Below, one piece after another: positions 18,981 to 25,557 of a stretch of DNA of 64,000 nucleotides. A program made the translations under genes and the position numbers. Below the pieces are notes generated by a model. The model was not told where the DNA came from, ran no database searches, and was given only the letters and a program-made list of their open reading frames with translations. The DNA comes from Planomonospora sp. ID67723 (GTDB taxonomy: Bacteria; Actinomycetota; Actinomycetes; Streptosporangiales; Streptosporangiaceae), in contig NZ_JABTEZ010000003.1 of NCBI RefSeq assembly GCF_015711605.1, positions 310,001 through 374,000 of the forward strand, in the 5' to 3' direction. Every line of letters begins with the position of its first letter. Within the stretch, counting starts at the first letter, position 1.

Positions 18981-19022
18981 TTGAACCGATCGATTCAAAA
19001 TATACTGTACCAATCGGTTCAA
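18981..19022. promoter_or_regulatory. Double operator-like repeats upstream of the DUF1304 gene
   Basis: TTGAACCGATCGATTCAA (18981-18998) is an 18-base palindrome with one mismatched pair. Fifteen bases further on, ATCGGTTCAA (19013-19022) is the exact inverse complement of its first ten bases. An AT-rich stretch with TATACT lies between them, a likely promoter element. The size and symmetry fit a TetR-type dimer site used twice. No TetR gene is adjacent on either side. Confidence 0.6.
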
Positions 19023-19243
19023 ATCCGACGGACAGGACACGGGACGGACGCGCTCGTTCGCGGCGCGGAGGCGGCAGGGGCCGTACGGGACCGCTCCGGA
19101 AGCTCCTTCCGGGACCGGTCCCGGAGACGCTCAGCGGCCGTATCTCCCGTAGGAGCGGCACCGCGCCCCGGATCCCGCCGAGGAGGCGGCCCCCGGCCGC
19201 GCAGCGCCGCCGTGCCCGACGTGCCAACGAGGAGCGAGGGAAA

Positions 19244-19681
19244 ATGACCGGTGTCACCGCCACAGCGCACTGCCTGGAGCTCTCCGCCTTCCCGACCTCG
19301 CCCTACTACGCCCGCGTGTACGTCCAGCGCGTGCTGGAGGGCTGGCGGCGGGACGATCTGGTCGAGACGGCCCGGCTCGTCGCCTCCGAACTGGTCTCCA
19401 ACGCCGTCAAGGCGACCGTGCCCCGTCCCGCCTCCGCGGCCGCGGCCCGCACGAGCCCCGACCACGTCCGGCTGGATCTCTACCGGGCCGGGGAGGCGGT
19501 CGTGCTGCGGGTCTGGGACGCCAGCCGCACCCCGCCCGTCCTCAGATCCCCCGGCCGCGACGACGAGGACGGCCGCGGCCTCCACCTCGTCGACCTGCTC
19601 GCCAGCGACTGGGGCTACCACCGCCCGAGATCGGGCGGCAAGATCGTCTGGTGCGTGCTGGCGGCGCCGTCCGCCGGGTAG
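19244..19681 (+). CDS. ATP-binding protein, anti-sigma-factor-like serine kinase (HATPase)
   Basis: The 145-residue protein matches the small single-domain ATPases of the RsbW/SpoIIAB kind that are numerous in filamentous actinobacteria. It has ETARLVASELVSNAVKA (N box) and LRVWDAS (G1-like), DGRGLHLVDLLASDWGY (G2) and GKIVWCVL near the end. Such proteins bind sigma factors or anti-anti-sigma factors. The ATG at 19244 follows GGAGCGAGGGAA. No partner anti-anti-sigma gene is adjacent. Confidence 0.82.
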   Translation: MTGVTATAHCLELSAFPTSPYYARVYVQRVLEGWRRDDLVETARLVASELVSNAVKATVPRPASAAAARTSPDHVRLDLYRAGEAVVLRVWDASRTPPVLRSPGRDDEDGRGLHLVDLLASDWGYHRPRSGGKIVWCVLAAPSAG

Positions 19682-19872
19682 GGCCGCCCTGCGGGCCCGC
19701 TCCAGGCGCCGGAGGTCCGCGGGTCCCGGCCGCAGGAGCATCCCCACCGGTTCGTGATCACCGCAGCGCTCGGTGCGGGCCGCGCGGACCCGGGGCCATG
19801 GCTTGACGCCCTGCACATCTGGGGGAAGTGTCCAAATTGGAGTGGGTTGTCGAGCTGGGGGAGGGGCCTGCG

Positions 19873-21042
19873 GTGCGGGATGTCCTGGACGTGATCCTGA
19901 GGTGGTACTCGGCGGGGGAGACGTTCGCCCTCGCCACGGTGGTGAGCACGTTCAGGAGCGCGCCGCGCGAACCGGGGGCGGCGATGGCGGTCTCCGCCGG
20001 AGGCGAGGTCGTCGGCAGCGTCTCCGGGGGCTGCGTCGAGGGCGCGGTGTACGAGGCGGCCCGGCAGGTGATGGAGTCGGGGCGGCCGGTCCTGGAGAGG
20101 TACGGCGTCAGCGACGACGAGGCCTTCGCCGTCGGGCTCACCTGCGGCGGCATCCTGCACGTCTACGTCGAACCGGTGAACCGGGAGACCTTCCCCGAAC
20201 TGGCCGCGGTGGCGGCGGCGGTGGCCGGTCGCCGCCCGGTCGCCGTCGCGACGACCGTCACCGCGCCCGGCACCGGTCCCGCCTCGCCGGCCCGGCCCGC
20301 GACGGGCGGCGCCGCGTCCGGCGAGGCCGCCGCCGTCCTCGGCGCGCGGCGGGTGATCTGGCCCGGCCACGCCTCGGGCTCGCTCGGCGCCGAGGGCCTG
20401 GACGTGGCCGTCGACGACGACGCGCGCGGCATGCTCGCCCAGGGCCTGACCGGCGAGCGCCACTACGGGCGGCGCGGCGAGCGGCGCATGGACGAGGTCG
20501 CGGTGTTCGTGCGGTCCTTCGCGCCGCCGCCCCGGATGCTCGTCTTCGGGGCGATCGACTTCGCCGCGGCCGTGGCGCGGATCGGGAAGTTCCTCGGCTA
20601 CCACATCACCGTCTGCGACGCCCGCGGCGTCTTCGCCACCCGCAAGCGCTTCCCGGACGCCGACGAGGTCGTGGTGCGCTGGCCCCACCAGTACCTCCGG
20701 GAGACCGAGGTCGACGGGCGCACGGCGATCTGCGTGCTCACCCACGACCCGAAGTTCGACGTGCCGCTCCTGGAGGTCGCGCTGCGCACCCCGGCGGGCT
20801 ACATCGGCGCGATGGGCAGCCGCCGTACCCACGACGACCGGATGAAGCGGCTGCGCGAGGCGGGTCTGGCGGAGGAGGAACTGGACCGGCTGCACTCCCC
20901 GATCGGCCTCGACATCGGGGCCCGCACCCCGGAGGAGACGGCGGTGTCGATCGCGGCCGAGCTCATCCGGCACCGCTGGGGCGGCACCGGCATGCCGCTG
21001 AAGCAGACCGAGGGCCGGATCCACGGGACGCCGCCGACGTGA
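19873..21042 (+). CDS. XdhC/CoxI family protein
   Basis: The 389-residue protein has an N-terminal XdhC_CoxI domain (VVSTFRSAPREPGAAMAV, GSVSGGCVEG, LTCGGILHVYVEP) and a C-terminal Rossmann-type XdhC_C domain with YIGAMGSRRTHDDR and SPIGLDIGARTPEE. XdhC binds molybdenum cofactor, promotes its sulfuration and passes it to xanthine dehydrogenase-type enzymes. No such enzyme is encoded nearby, so it may serve a distant one. GTG at 19873 follows GGGGGAGGGG; an in-frame GTG at 19828 would add 15 residues with a badly spaced site. Confidence 0.82.
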   Translation: MRDVLDVILRWYSAGETFALATVVSTFRSAPREPGAAMAVSAGGEVVGSVSGGCVEGAVYEAARQVMESGRPVLERYGVSDDEAFAVGLTCGGILHVYVEPVNRETFPELAAVAAAVAGRRPVAVATTVTAPGTGPASPARPATGGAASGEAAAVLGARRVIWPGHASGSLGAEGLDVAVDDDARGMLAQGLTGERHYGRRGERRMDEVAVFVRSFAPPPRMLVFGAIDFAAAVARIGKFLGYHITVCDARGVFATRKRFPDADEVVVRWPHQYLRETEVDGRTAICVLTHDPKFDVPLLEVALRTPAGYIGAMGSRRTHDDRMKRLREAGLAEEELDRLHSPIGLDIGARTPEETAVSIAAELIRHRWGGTGMPLKQTEGRIHGTPPT

Positions 21043-21132
21043 GCACGTGAACCCGGCGACGGGTTCCGTCCGGGGCCGCCTCGGGGCCGTCTCGAAACCG
21101 TGGAGCGCCGACGGGCTCGCCGGACCGTCGGC

Positions 21133-21366
21133 TCATTCCGCCGGGGCCGAGAGCCGGTCGAAGAGATCGAGGGCGGCCTGCCGGACCTCGTCGGGGGTGA
21201 GCCCGCCGAGGACGGTGCGGGCATGGGTGATGTCCCGCGTGGTGGCGCAGGTGATGGCCACCGACGCGGCGGCGGCGTGATCGATCGATCCCGCCTGCGC
21301 GTTGTCGGCGAGCTCCTGGGCGGTCGCGGCGAGGTCGAGGTTGTCCCTCTCGGATGAGGCGGTCAC
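21133..21366 (-). CDS. Small hypothetical protein
   Basis: A 77-residue protein of unknown function. The GTG at 21366 is preceded by AAAGGATCTCC. It is predicted to be mostly helical and acidic, with an alanine-rich first half (ATAQELADNAQAGS) and a second half ending in TPDEVRQAALDLFDRL. I do not recognise a family. It is the only credible reading frame here on this strand. Confidence 0.55.
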   Translation of the reverse strand: MTASSERDNLDLAATAQELADNAQAGSIDHAAAASVAITCATTRDITHARTVLGGLTPDEVRQAALDLFDRLSAPAE

Positions 21367-21780
21367 GGAGATCCTTTCATGGGGCGGTGGTGACTTTGAG
21401 TCATTGTGAGGGGCTCCGGCCCTCGCGCGGGCGGGGTTCGCCGGATTCACCGGTATGCCCGGCCTTGAGCACCGGCGGAACCACTGATCCGGATGGGGGG
21501 CGATGACCGCGCACGAGCGCAATGGCCCGGATGACACCCGCAGACGCGCGGGTTCGACCCCGGCGGCGCCTCCTGCACGCCCCTGCCCGATATCCTGGGA
21601 GGCGGCGCCGTCCCGCGCCGGACCTCCTGAGCCCGCGCCCACGCCGCGGGCCCCCGCGGAGGCAGAGGGGATCGTTGTCCTCGGGGCGTGAACGGTGTCA
21701 CCCGGTCTGACACGGCCTGCACGGCGGAACGAGCACCGAGCGTGGGAGACGTGCGCGCGCCGCCGCCCCAGGAGCAGATC
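21367..21780. other. Non-coding gap between divergent genes
   Basis: This 414-base stretch separates the small minus-strand gene from the BtrH-like gene. I see no convincing coding frame. A TATCCT hexamer at 21591-21596 could be a -10 element for the rightward gene, which would leave a leader of about 180 bases. A short GGGTTCGACCCC-like segment near 21550 resembles a tRNA T loop but has no partner arms. Confidence 0.4.
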
Positions 21781-22998
21781 ATGACCGACCACAAGCACCT
21801 CAAGCGCCGGGTCCGCGAGCGGATGGCCAGGACCGGCGAGTCCTACACCGGCGCGCTGCGCCACGTCCTCGCCGCCCGTGGGACCGCAGCGGGGGGACAC
21901 CCGCCGAGCGGGCACCATGACGCGGCGCTCCTGCACCACCTGCTGCCCGGCCACAGCGAGGCGATGCTCGCCGGACTCGGCGGCGGCATCGGGTTCATGT
22001 ACGCCGTCTTCGAGTACCGGGGCCACCACCCGACGGTGACGATCGTCGCCCAGGCCCATCCCGAACCGATGATCCCCACGGCGCTCGCCCGTGCCGGGAT
22101 CGCCCACGAGGTCCGGCAGACCGGCTCGCCCCGGGTCGCCGAGCGCGCCCTGCGCGAGACCCTGGAGGCGGGCCGGACGGCGATCTGCCGGGTCAGTCGT
22201 TTCGCGCTGCCCTGGCGGCCGGGGCTGCCGTTCCCCGACCCGCTGGAGGTCGCGGTCGTCGGCCTCGACGGCGGCGACGCGCTGGTGCGGGACGCGCGCG
22301 CCGAGCCGGAGCGGCTGCCCCTCTCGGAGTTCATGGCCGCGTGGTCGGCGCTGAGGAAGGCCCGCCACCATCTGGTCTCGGTCACCGGCCCGGCGGGCGC
22401 CGACCCGGCGGAGGCCGTGCGGAAGGCGATCGCCGCGACCGCGGCCGGGATGACCGGGCCGGTGCTGGGCAACGCCTTCGACGTCAACTTCGGTCTCTCG
22501 GGCATGAACCGGTTCGCCGGGCAGCTCGGGGACGCCGGGGGCAGGACCGGCTGGGCGCGGCGGTTCGCCCATCCGGAGGCGTTCTTCGGCGCGATGACGC
22601 GGCTGCACGAGTGCCTGGAGACCGAGTACACCGCGCCCGGCGCGACCCGCCCGCTGTACGCCGCCTTCCTGGACGAGGCCGGCGCCCTGCTCGGCGGTAC
22701 GGCCTGCGCCCGGGCGGCCGGGCTCTACCGTGAGGCGGGGGAGCTGTGGTCGCGGATCGCCGCCCGGGCGGCCGAGCCGTTCCCGCGCTACCGGGAGCTG
22801 GCCGAGGAGAGAGCCGAGCTGCTGCTCACCGAGGGGGCCGGAGCCGCCGCCCGGCTCCGGGAGATCGCCGCGACGGGCGCCTACGGGGGGCCGCTGGGTG
22901 AGGACGAGCGGAGGGACCTGCTGGCCGAGCTGGCCGGGCTGGCGGCGCGGGCCGTACGGGTCGAGGAGGAGGCGGTGGCGGCGCTGCGGGCCGTCTGA
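21781..22998 (+). CDS. BtrH N-terminal domain / DUF4872 protein
   Basis: The 405-residue protein has a short basic start (KHLKRRVRERMARTGESYTGALRHV, read here only as a recurring actinobacterial N-terminal segment), then a BtrH-type domain with GLGGGIGFMYAVFEYRG and a C-terminal DUF4872-like helical region. BtrH transfers an acyl chain from a carrier protein in butirosin synthesis, but stand-alone homologues are widespread and mostly uncharacterised. ATG 21781 follows CAGGAGCAG. There are no antibiotic-pathway genes beside it, so a function in secondary metabolism is not supported. A weak hairpin (GTCCGGGCC 23011-23019 with GGCCCGGAC 23071-23079) follows it. Confidence 0.75.
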   Translation: MTDHKHLKRRVRERMARTGESYTGALRHVLAARGTAAGGHPPSGHHDAALLHHLLPGHSEAMLAGLGGGIGFMYAVFEYRGHHPTVTIVAQAHPEPMIPTALARAGIAHEVRQTGSPRVAERALRETLEAGRTAICRVSRFALPWRPGLPFPDPLEVAVVGLDGGDALVRDARAEPERLPLSEFMAAWSALRKARHHLVSVTGPAGADPAEAVRKAIAATAAGMTGPVLGNAFDVNFGLSGMNRFAGQLGDAGGRTGWARRFAHPEAFFGAMTRLHECLETEYTAPGATRPLYAAFLDEAGALLGGTACARAAGLYREAGELWSRIAARAAEPFPRYRELAEERAELLLTEGAGAAARLREIAATGAYGGPLGEDERRDLLAELAGLAARAVRVEEEAVAALRAV

Positions 22999-23098
22999 AC
23001 CCGGGGCTCGGTCCGGGCCGGTGTCGGCCTCGGCGCCGGCGCCGGCGCCGGGCGCTGAGCGGCCGGCGGGGGCCCGGACTCCGGCGGAGGCGGAATTA

Positions 23099-23138
23099 AT
23101 CGGATGCGACGCATTCCGATCGCCGCTACCGTTGAAAA
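23099..23138 (+). promoter_or_regulatory. Probable promoter of the Y RNA array
   Basis: TACCGT at 23127-23132 matches the actinobacterial -10 pattern TANNNT and ends seven bases before the first paired base of Y RNA unit 1 at 23139, about where transcription would start. No good -35 hexamer was found. Immediately upstream is an imperfect inverted repeat, ATCGGATGCG (23099-23108) and CGCATTCCGAT (23110-23120), which could be a regulator site. All of this is read from the sequence; activity is inference. Confidence 0.4.
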
Positions 23139-23213
23139 CGCCTCAGGTGCGAGGGGACCGGATACTTCTTTTCCAGAGAAAACCAGCCGGGACCGATATC
23201 GAACTCTGCGGCG
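23139..23213 (+). ncRNA. Y-RNA-like RNA, unit 1 (compact, no tRNA-like domain)
   Basis: Closing stem 23139-23145 (CGCCTCA) pairs with 23207-23213 (TGCGGCG), one mismatch. The conserved 5' strand GGTGCGAGGGGACCGGATAC begins at 23146; its second helix GGGACCGG pairs with CCGGGACC, with tandem G-A/A-G mismatches in the middle. The 3' side of the internal loop reads ATCGAACTC. The apex is a simple hairpin, TTTTC-CAGA-GAAAA (23169-23182), where the other units carry a tRNA-like domain. It is the first and smallest member of the array (75 bases). Confidence 0.75.
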
Positions 23214-23231
23214 CAGACAAATGAATACGCG

Positions 23232-23369
23232 CTTCCCCGGTGCGAAGGCTGCGGATACTTCATCGCTCTCTCAAAGCGAAGGTCCGGGTTCGAGTCCCGG
23301 CGCCGGCTCCGGCCGGTGTGGTGTAACGGCAGCATATCTGTGCCGCCGCCGGCTTCGATCTCGGGGAGG
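23232..23369 (+). ncRNA. Y-RNA-like RNA, unit 2 (complete permuted tRNA-like domain)
   Basis: Closing stem 23232-23238 (CTTCCCC) pairs with 23363-23369 (GGGGAGG). Loop strands are GGTGCGAA (23239-23246) and TTCGATCTC (23354-23362); upper helix GGCTGCGG (23247-23254) pairs with CCGCCGCC (23343-23350), one mismatch. The apex is a whole permuted cloverleaf: anticodon-type arm TCGCT-CTCTCAA-AGCGA (23263-23279), T arm CCGGG-TTCGAGT-CCCGG (23284-23300), acceptor 3' strand CGCCGGC, tetraloop TCCG (23308-23311), acceptor 5' strand GCCGGTG, then TG and D arm GTGT-AACGGCA-GCAT (23321-23335). Loop position 33 is T and the anticodon reads CUC, as in tRNA-Glu. Confidence 0.85.
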
Positions 23370-23382
23370 ACGACGAATGCAC

Positions 23383-23531
23383 GGGCCCTCCCGGTGCGAA
23401 GGCAACGGTTACTTCGATTAGGGATCGGGAAGTCCGGGTTCGATTCCCGGCGCGCCGGCTGGAACCTGCGGCGCGTGGTGTAAGGCAGCACGCTTCGTAC
23501 CGTCGCCGGTCTTCCGAACTCGGGAGGGCCC
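23383..23531 (+). ncRNA. Y-RNA-like RNA, unit 3 (permuted tRNA-like domain)
   Basis: Closing stem GGGCCCTCCC (23383-23392) pairs perfectly with GGGAGGGCCC (23522-23531). GGTGCGAA follows, then helix GGCAACGGT (23401-23409) with ACCGTCGCC (23499-23507), A-C mismatch at the fourth position. The apex has a weak anticodon-type arm TTCGA-TTAGGGA-TCGGG (23413-23429), T arm CCGGG-TTCGATT-CCCGG (23434-23450), acceptor CGCGCCG (23451-23457) paired with CGGCGCG (23469-23475) around an 11-base loop, TG, then D arm GTGT-AAGGCA-GCAC (23478-23491). The 3' loop strand reads CCGAACTC. Confidence 0.85.
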
Positions 23532-23547
23532 CACAATTGCATACGCA

Positions 23548-23659
23548 CCCCCCGGTGCGACGACAGCGGATACTTCGAGGTTCGATTCCTGACAGCCCGA
23601 CCCCATCGGGCTGGTGCCCGATCGGCCGGGCGGTCCGTCGTCATCCCGATCTCGGGGGG
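23548..23659 (+). ncRNA. Y-RNA-like RNA, unit 4 (tRNA-like domain without anticodon arm)
   Basis: Closing stem CCCCCC (23548-23553) pairs with GGGGGG (23654-23659). GGTGCGAC follows, then helix GACAGCGG (23562-23569) with CCGTCGTC (23635-23642), again with an A-C mismatch at the fourth position. The apex has a short T arm around TTCGATT (23581-23587) whose stem carries one bulged G, an eight-base acceptor CAGCCCGA (23593-23600) with TCGGGCTG (23606-23613) closed by five bases, and a D-like arm GCCCG-ATCGGC-CGGGC (23616-23631). No anticodon arm precedes the T arm. The 3' loop strand reads CGATCTC. Confidence 0.78.
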
Positions 23660-23671
23660 ACCACCGTTCCA

Positions 23672-23812
23672 GAACGTGCCCGGTGCGCAGGCGAGGGATA
23701 CTTCCACTGTTGACGGGGTGGTTGCCGGTTCGAGTCCGGCCGGGGCAGAACAGCCCCGTAGCTCAAGTGGCAGAGCACCTTCGCCTTCGCCGCCTCGATC
23801 TCGGGCACGTTC
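23672..23812 (+). ncRNA. Y-RNA-like RNA, unit 5 (permuted tRNA-like domain)
   Basis: Closing stem GAACGTGCCC (23672-23681) pairs perfectly with GGGCACGTTC (23803-23812). GGTGCGCA follows, then helix GGCGAGGG (23690-23697) with CCTTCGCC (23784-23791). The apex has a hairpin CCACT-GTTGACGG-GGTGG (23704-23721), T arm GCCGG-TTCGAGT-CCGGC (23724-23740), acceptor CGGGGC (23741-23746) with GCCCCG (23753-23758) closed by AGAACA, then TA and D arm GCTC-AAGTGGCA-GAGC (23761-23776). De-permuted it would read as a near-normal tRNA with a six-pair acceptor. It ends 50 bases before the rsr start codon. Confidence 0.85.
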
Positions 23813-23862
23813 TGCGCGAACGCGGGTTCCCTCCTGCTCTCACCGCGAAAGGAGCCGCGTCC

Positions 23863-25455
23863 ATGTCCAAGTTCAACACGTTCGTCAACGCCGTGACCAG
23901 CCGCTCCGCCGTCTCCAGCCCGGTGACGACCGAGCGCGCGCCGTCCGGCCGCACCCACGAGGGCGCCCCCGGATACGTCCGCCAGGCCAAGGGGGAGCTG
24001 TTCCTGCTCGCGGTCTCGAACATGGTCGGTGAGGACGCCTTCTACGAGAAGGCGGGCGAGCGCGACGAGCGCTTCCGCGCCCTCGTCCACCGGGTCGCGG
24101 TCGAGGACGGCGCGTGGATGGCCCGCTTCCTGCCCTGGCTGCGCGGTACGGCGAACCTGCGCACCGCCCCGATCGTCGCCGCTCTGGAGTCGGTCAGGGC
24201 GCGCCTGGCCGCCGGGCAGCACGGCCTCAACCGGCAGTTGGTCAGCGGTGTCCTGCAGCGCGCCGACGAGCCCGGCGAGGCGCTCGCCTACTGGATGTCC
24301 CGGTACGGCCGCGCGGTGCCCAAGCCGGTCAAGCGCGGCATCGCCGACGCCGTCCAGCGGCTGTACGGCGAGCGCAGCCTGCTCAAGTACGACGGCGAGA
24401 CCCGGGGCTTCCGCTTCGGCGACGTGATCGACCTGGTGCACCCCGCCCCCGCGGCGGACCGGCCGTGGCAGGGCGAGCTGTTCGCGCACGCCCTGGACCG
24501 CAGGCACGGACGGGACAAGCCGATCCCCCGGACGCTGGCGACGTTGCGCGCCCGGGCCGAGCTGGCGGCCCTGCCGGTGGACGAGCGCCGCGCCGTACTG
24601 GCCGAGCCCGCCCGGCTGGCGGCCGCGGGCATGACCTGGGAGGCGCTCGCCGGATGGCTGCAGGGGCCGATGGACGCCCGGGCGTGGGAGGCCGTCGTGC
24701 CGTCGATGGGCTACATGGCCCTGCTGCGCAACCTCAGGAACCTCGACGAGGCCGGTGTCTCCGACGAGGTCGCGGAGCGGGTCATCGCCAAGCTCACCGA
24801 TCCGGACGAGGTCGCCCGCTCGCGGCAGCTGCCGTTCCGGTTCTACTCCGCGTACCGCACGGCGCCCTCGCTGCGCTGGGGGCACGCGCTGGAGCGGGCG
24901 CTGGGGCTGGCGACGCGCAACGTGCCGTCGTTCGGCGGCCGGACCCTCGTCCTGGTGGACACCTCGGCGTCCATGACGGGTGGCGCGGTCTCGGCGCGCT
25001 CCGTCGTCACACCGGCCCAGGCTGCCGCGCTGTTCGGCGTCGCGCTGGCCGCCCGCGGCGAGCGGGTGGACCTGTACGGCTTCGCCGACGGCGTGTTCCG
25101 GCACAAGGTCGGAAAGGGCGCGTCCGTGCTGAAGGAGATGGACCGCTTCTGCGCGCGGATCGGCGAGGTGGGCCACGGCACGCAGATCGCCGCCTCGGTC
25201 CGCAGGGCGTACTCCGGGCACGACCGGGTCGTCATCCTGTCCGACATGCAGACGATGAGCGGTCACTACGGCGGCGACGTCACCGGCGCGGCACCGCCGC
25301 ACGTCCCCATGTACGGCTTCAACCTGCAGGGATACCGGCACGCGGCGATGCCGACCGGCTCGGGCAACCGGCACGAGTTCGGCGGCTTCTCCGACGCGAC
25401 GTTCCGGCTGATCCCCCTGCTGGAGGCGGGGGAGGGGACGGGCTGGCCGTTCTGA
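23863..25455 (+). CDS. rsr: Ro60/Rsr orthologue: TROVE domain plus von Willebrand A domain
   Basis: The 530-residue protein begins with an N-terminal TROVE region (FLLAVSNMVGEDAFYEKAGERD, residues about 45-65; WMARFLPWLRGTANLRTAPIVAAL) made of HEAT-like repeats that form the RNA-binding ring of Ro60. The C-terminal third is a vWA fold with the metal-ion motif VDTSASM near residue 365 and a late VVILSDMQT. Ro proteins bind Y RNAs on the outside of the ring and misfolded RNA ends in the cavity, and help RNA quality control with exonucleases such as PNPase. ATG 23863 follows AAAGGAG. It lies directly after five Y-RNA-like units on the same strand and is followed by a strong terminator. Confidence 0.93.
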   Translation: MSKFNTFVNAVTSRSAVSSPVTTERAPSGRTHEGAPGYVRQAKGELFLLAVSNMVGEDAFYEKAGERDERFRALVHRVAVEDGAWMARFLPWLRGTANLRTAPIVAALESVRARLAAGQHGLNRQLVSGVLQRADEPGEALAYWMSRYGRAVPKPVKRGIADAVQRLYGERSLLKYDGETRGFRFGDVIDLVHPAPAADRPWQGELFAHALDRRHGRDKPIPRTLATLRARAELAALPVDERRAVLAEPARLAAAGMTWEALAGWLQGPMDARAWEAVVPSMGYMALLRNLRNLDEAGVSDEVAERVIAKLTDPDEVARSRQLPFRFYSAYRTAPSLRWGHALERALGLATRNVPSFGGRTLVLVDTSASMTGGAVSARSVVTPAQAAALFGVALAARGERVDLYGFADGVFRHKVGKGASVLKEMDRFCARIGEVGHGTQIAASVRRAYSGHDRVVILSDMQTMSGHYGGDVTGAAPPHVPMYGFNLQGYRHAAMPTGSGNRHEFGGFSDATFRLIPLLEAGEGTGWPF

Positions 25456-25465
25456 GAACCCGGGA

Positions 25466-25504
25466 GGCCGTCCCCGCGCGGTGGTTCACCGCGCGGGGAC
25501 GGCC
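25466..25504 (+). terminator. Terminator after rsr
   Basis: Arms GCCGTCCCCGCGCGGTG (25467-25483) and CACCGCGCGGGGACGGC (25487-25503) pair perfectly over 17 bases around GTT, with one extra outer pair. It begins 11 bases after the rsr stop codon. The fold is strong enough to act without a T-run. Confidence 0.8.
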
Positions 25505-25557
25505 CGCCGCCCGCTGCGGGAAGCGATTTCACCCGGAGGTGGGACACCCTTTCGGGC

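Noticed and set aside
21541-21600. A further tRNA-like or Y-like element because of GGGTTCGACCCC
   Set aside because: There are no acceptor or D-arm partners, and the Ro-binding motif is absent.
23126-23707. A 193-codon minus-strand reading frame across the Y RNA array
   Set aside because: It is antisense to structured RNA. Its repeated peptide pattern (SNPDL...PSHRG) only reflects the RNA repeats; such spurious proteins are a known by-product of RNA repeats.
23753-23812. An ordinary tRNA gene starting GCCCCGTAGCTCAAGTGGCAGAGCA
   Set aside because: The 5' half looks like a tRNA start, but no anticodon or T arm follows it. The matching T arm and acceptor strand lie upstream (23724-23746), so it is the permuted module of Y RNA unit 5.
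23139-23812. A CRISPR array
   Set aside because: The repeated parts are not identical, unit lengths vary from 75 to 149 bases, spacers are only 12-18 bases, and there are no cas genes.
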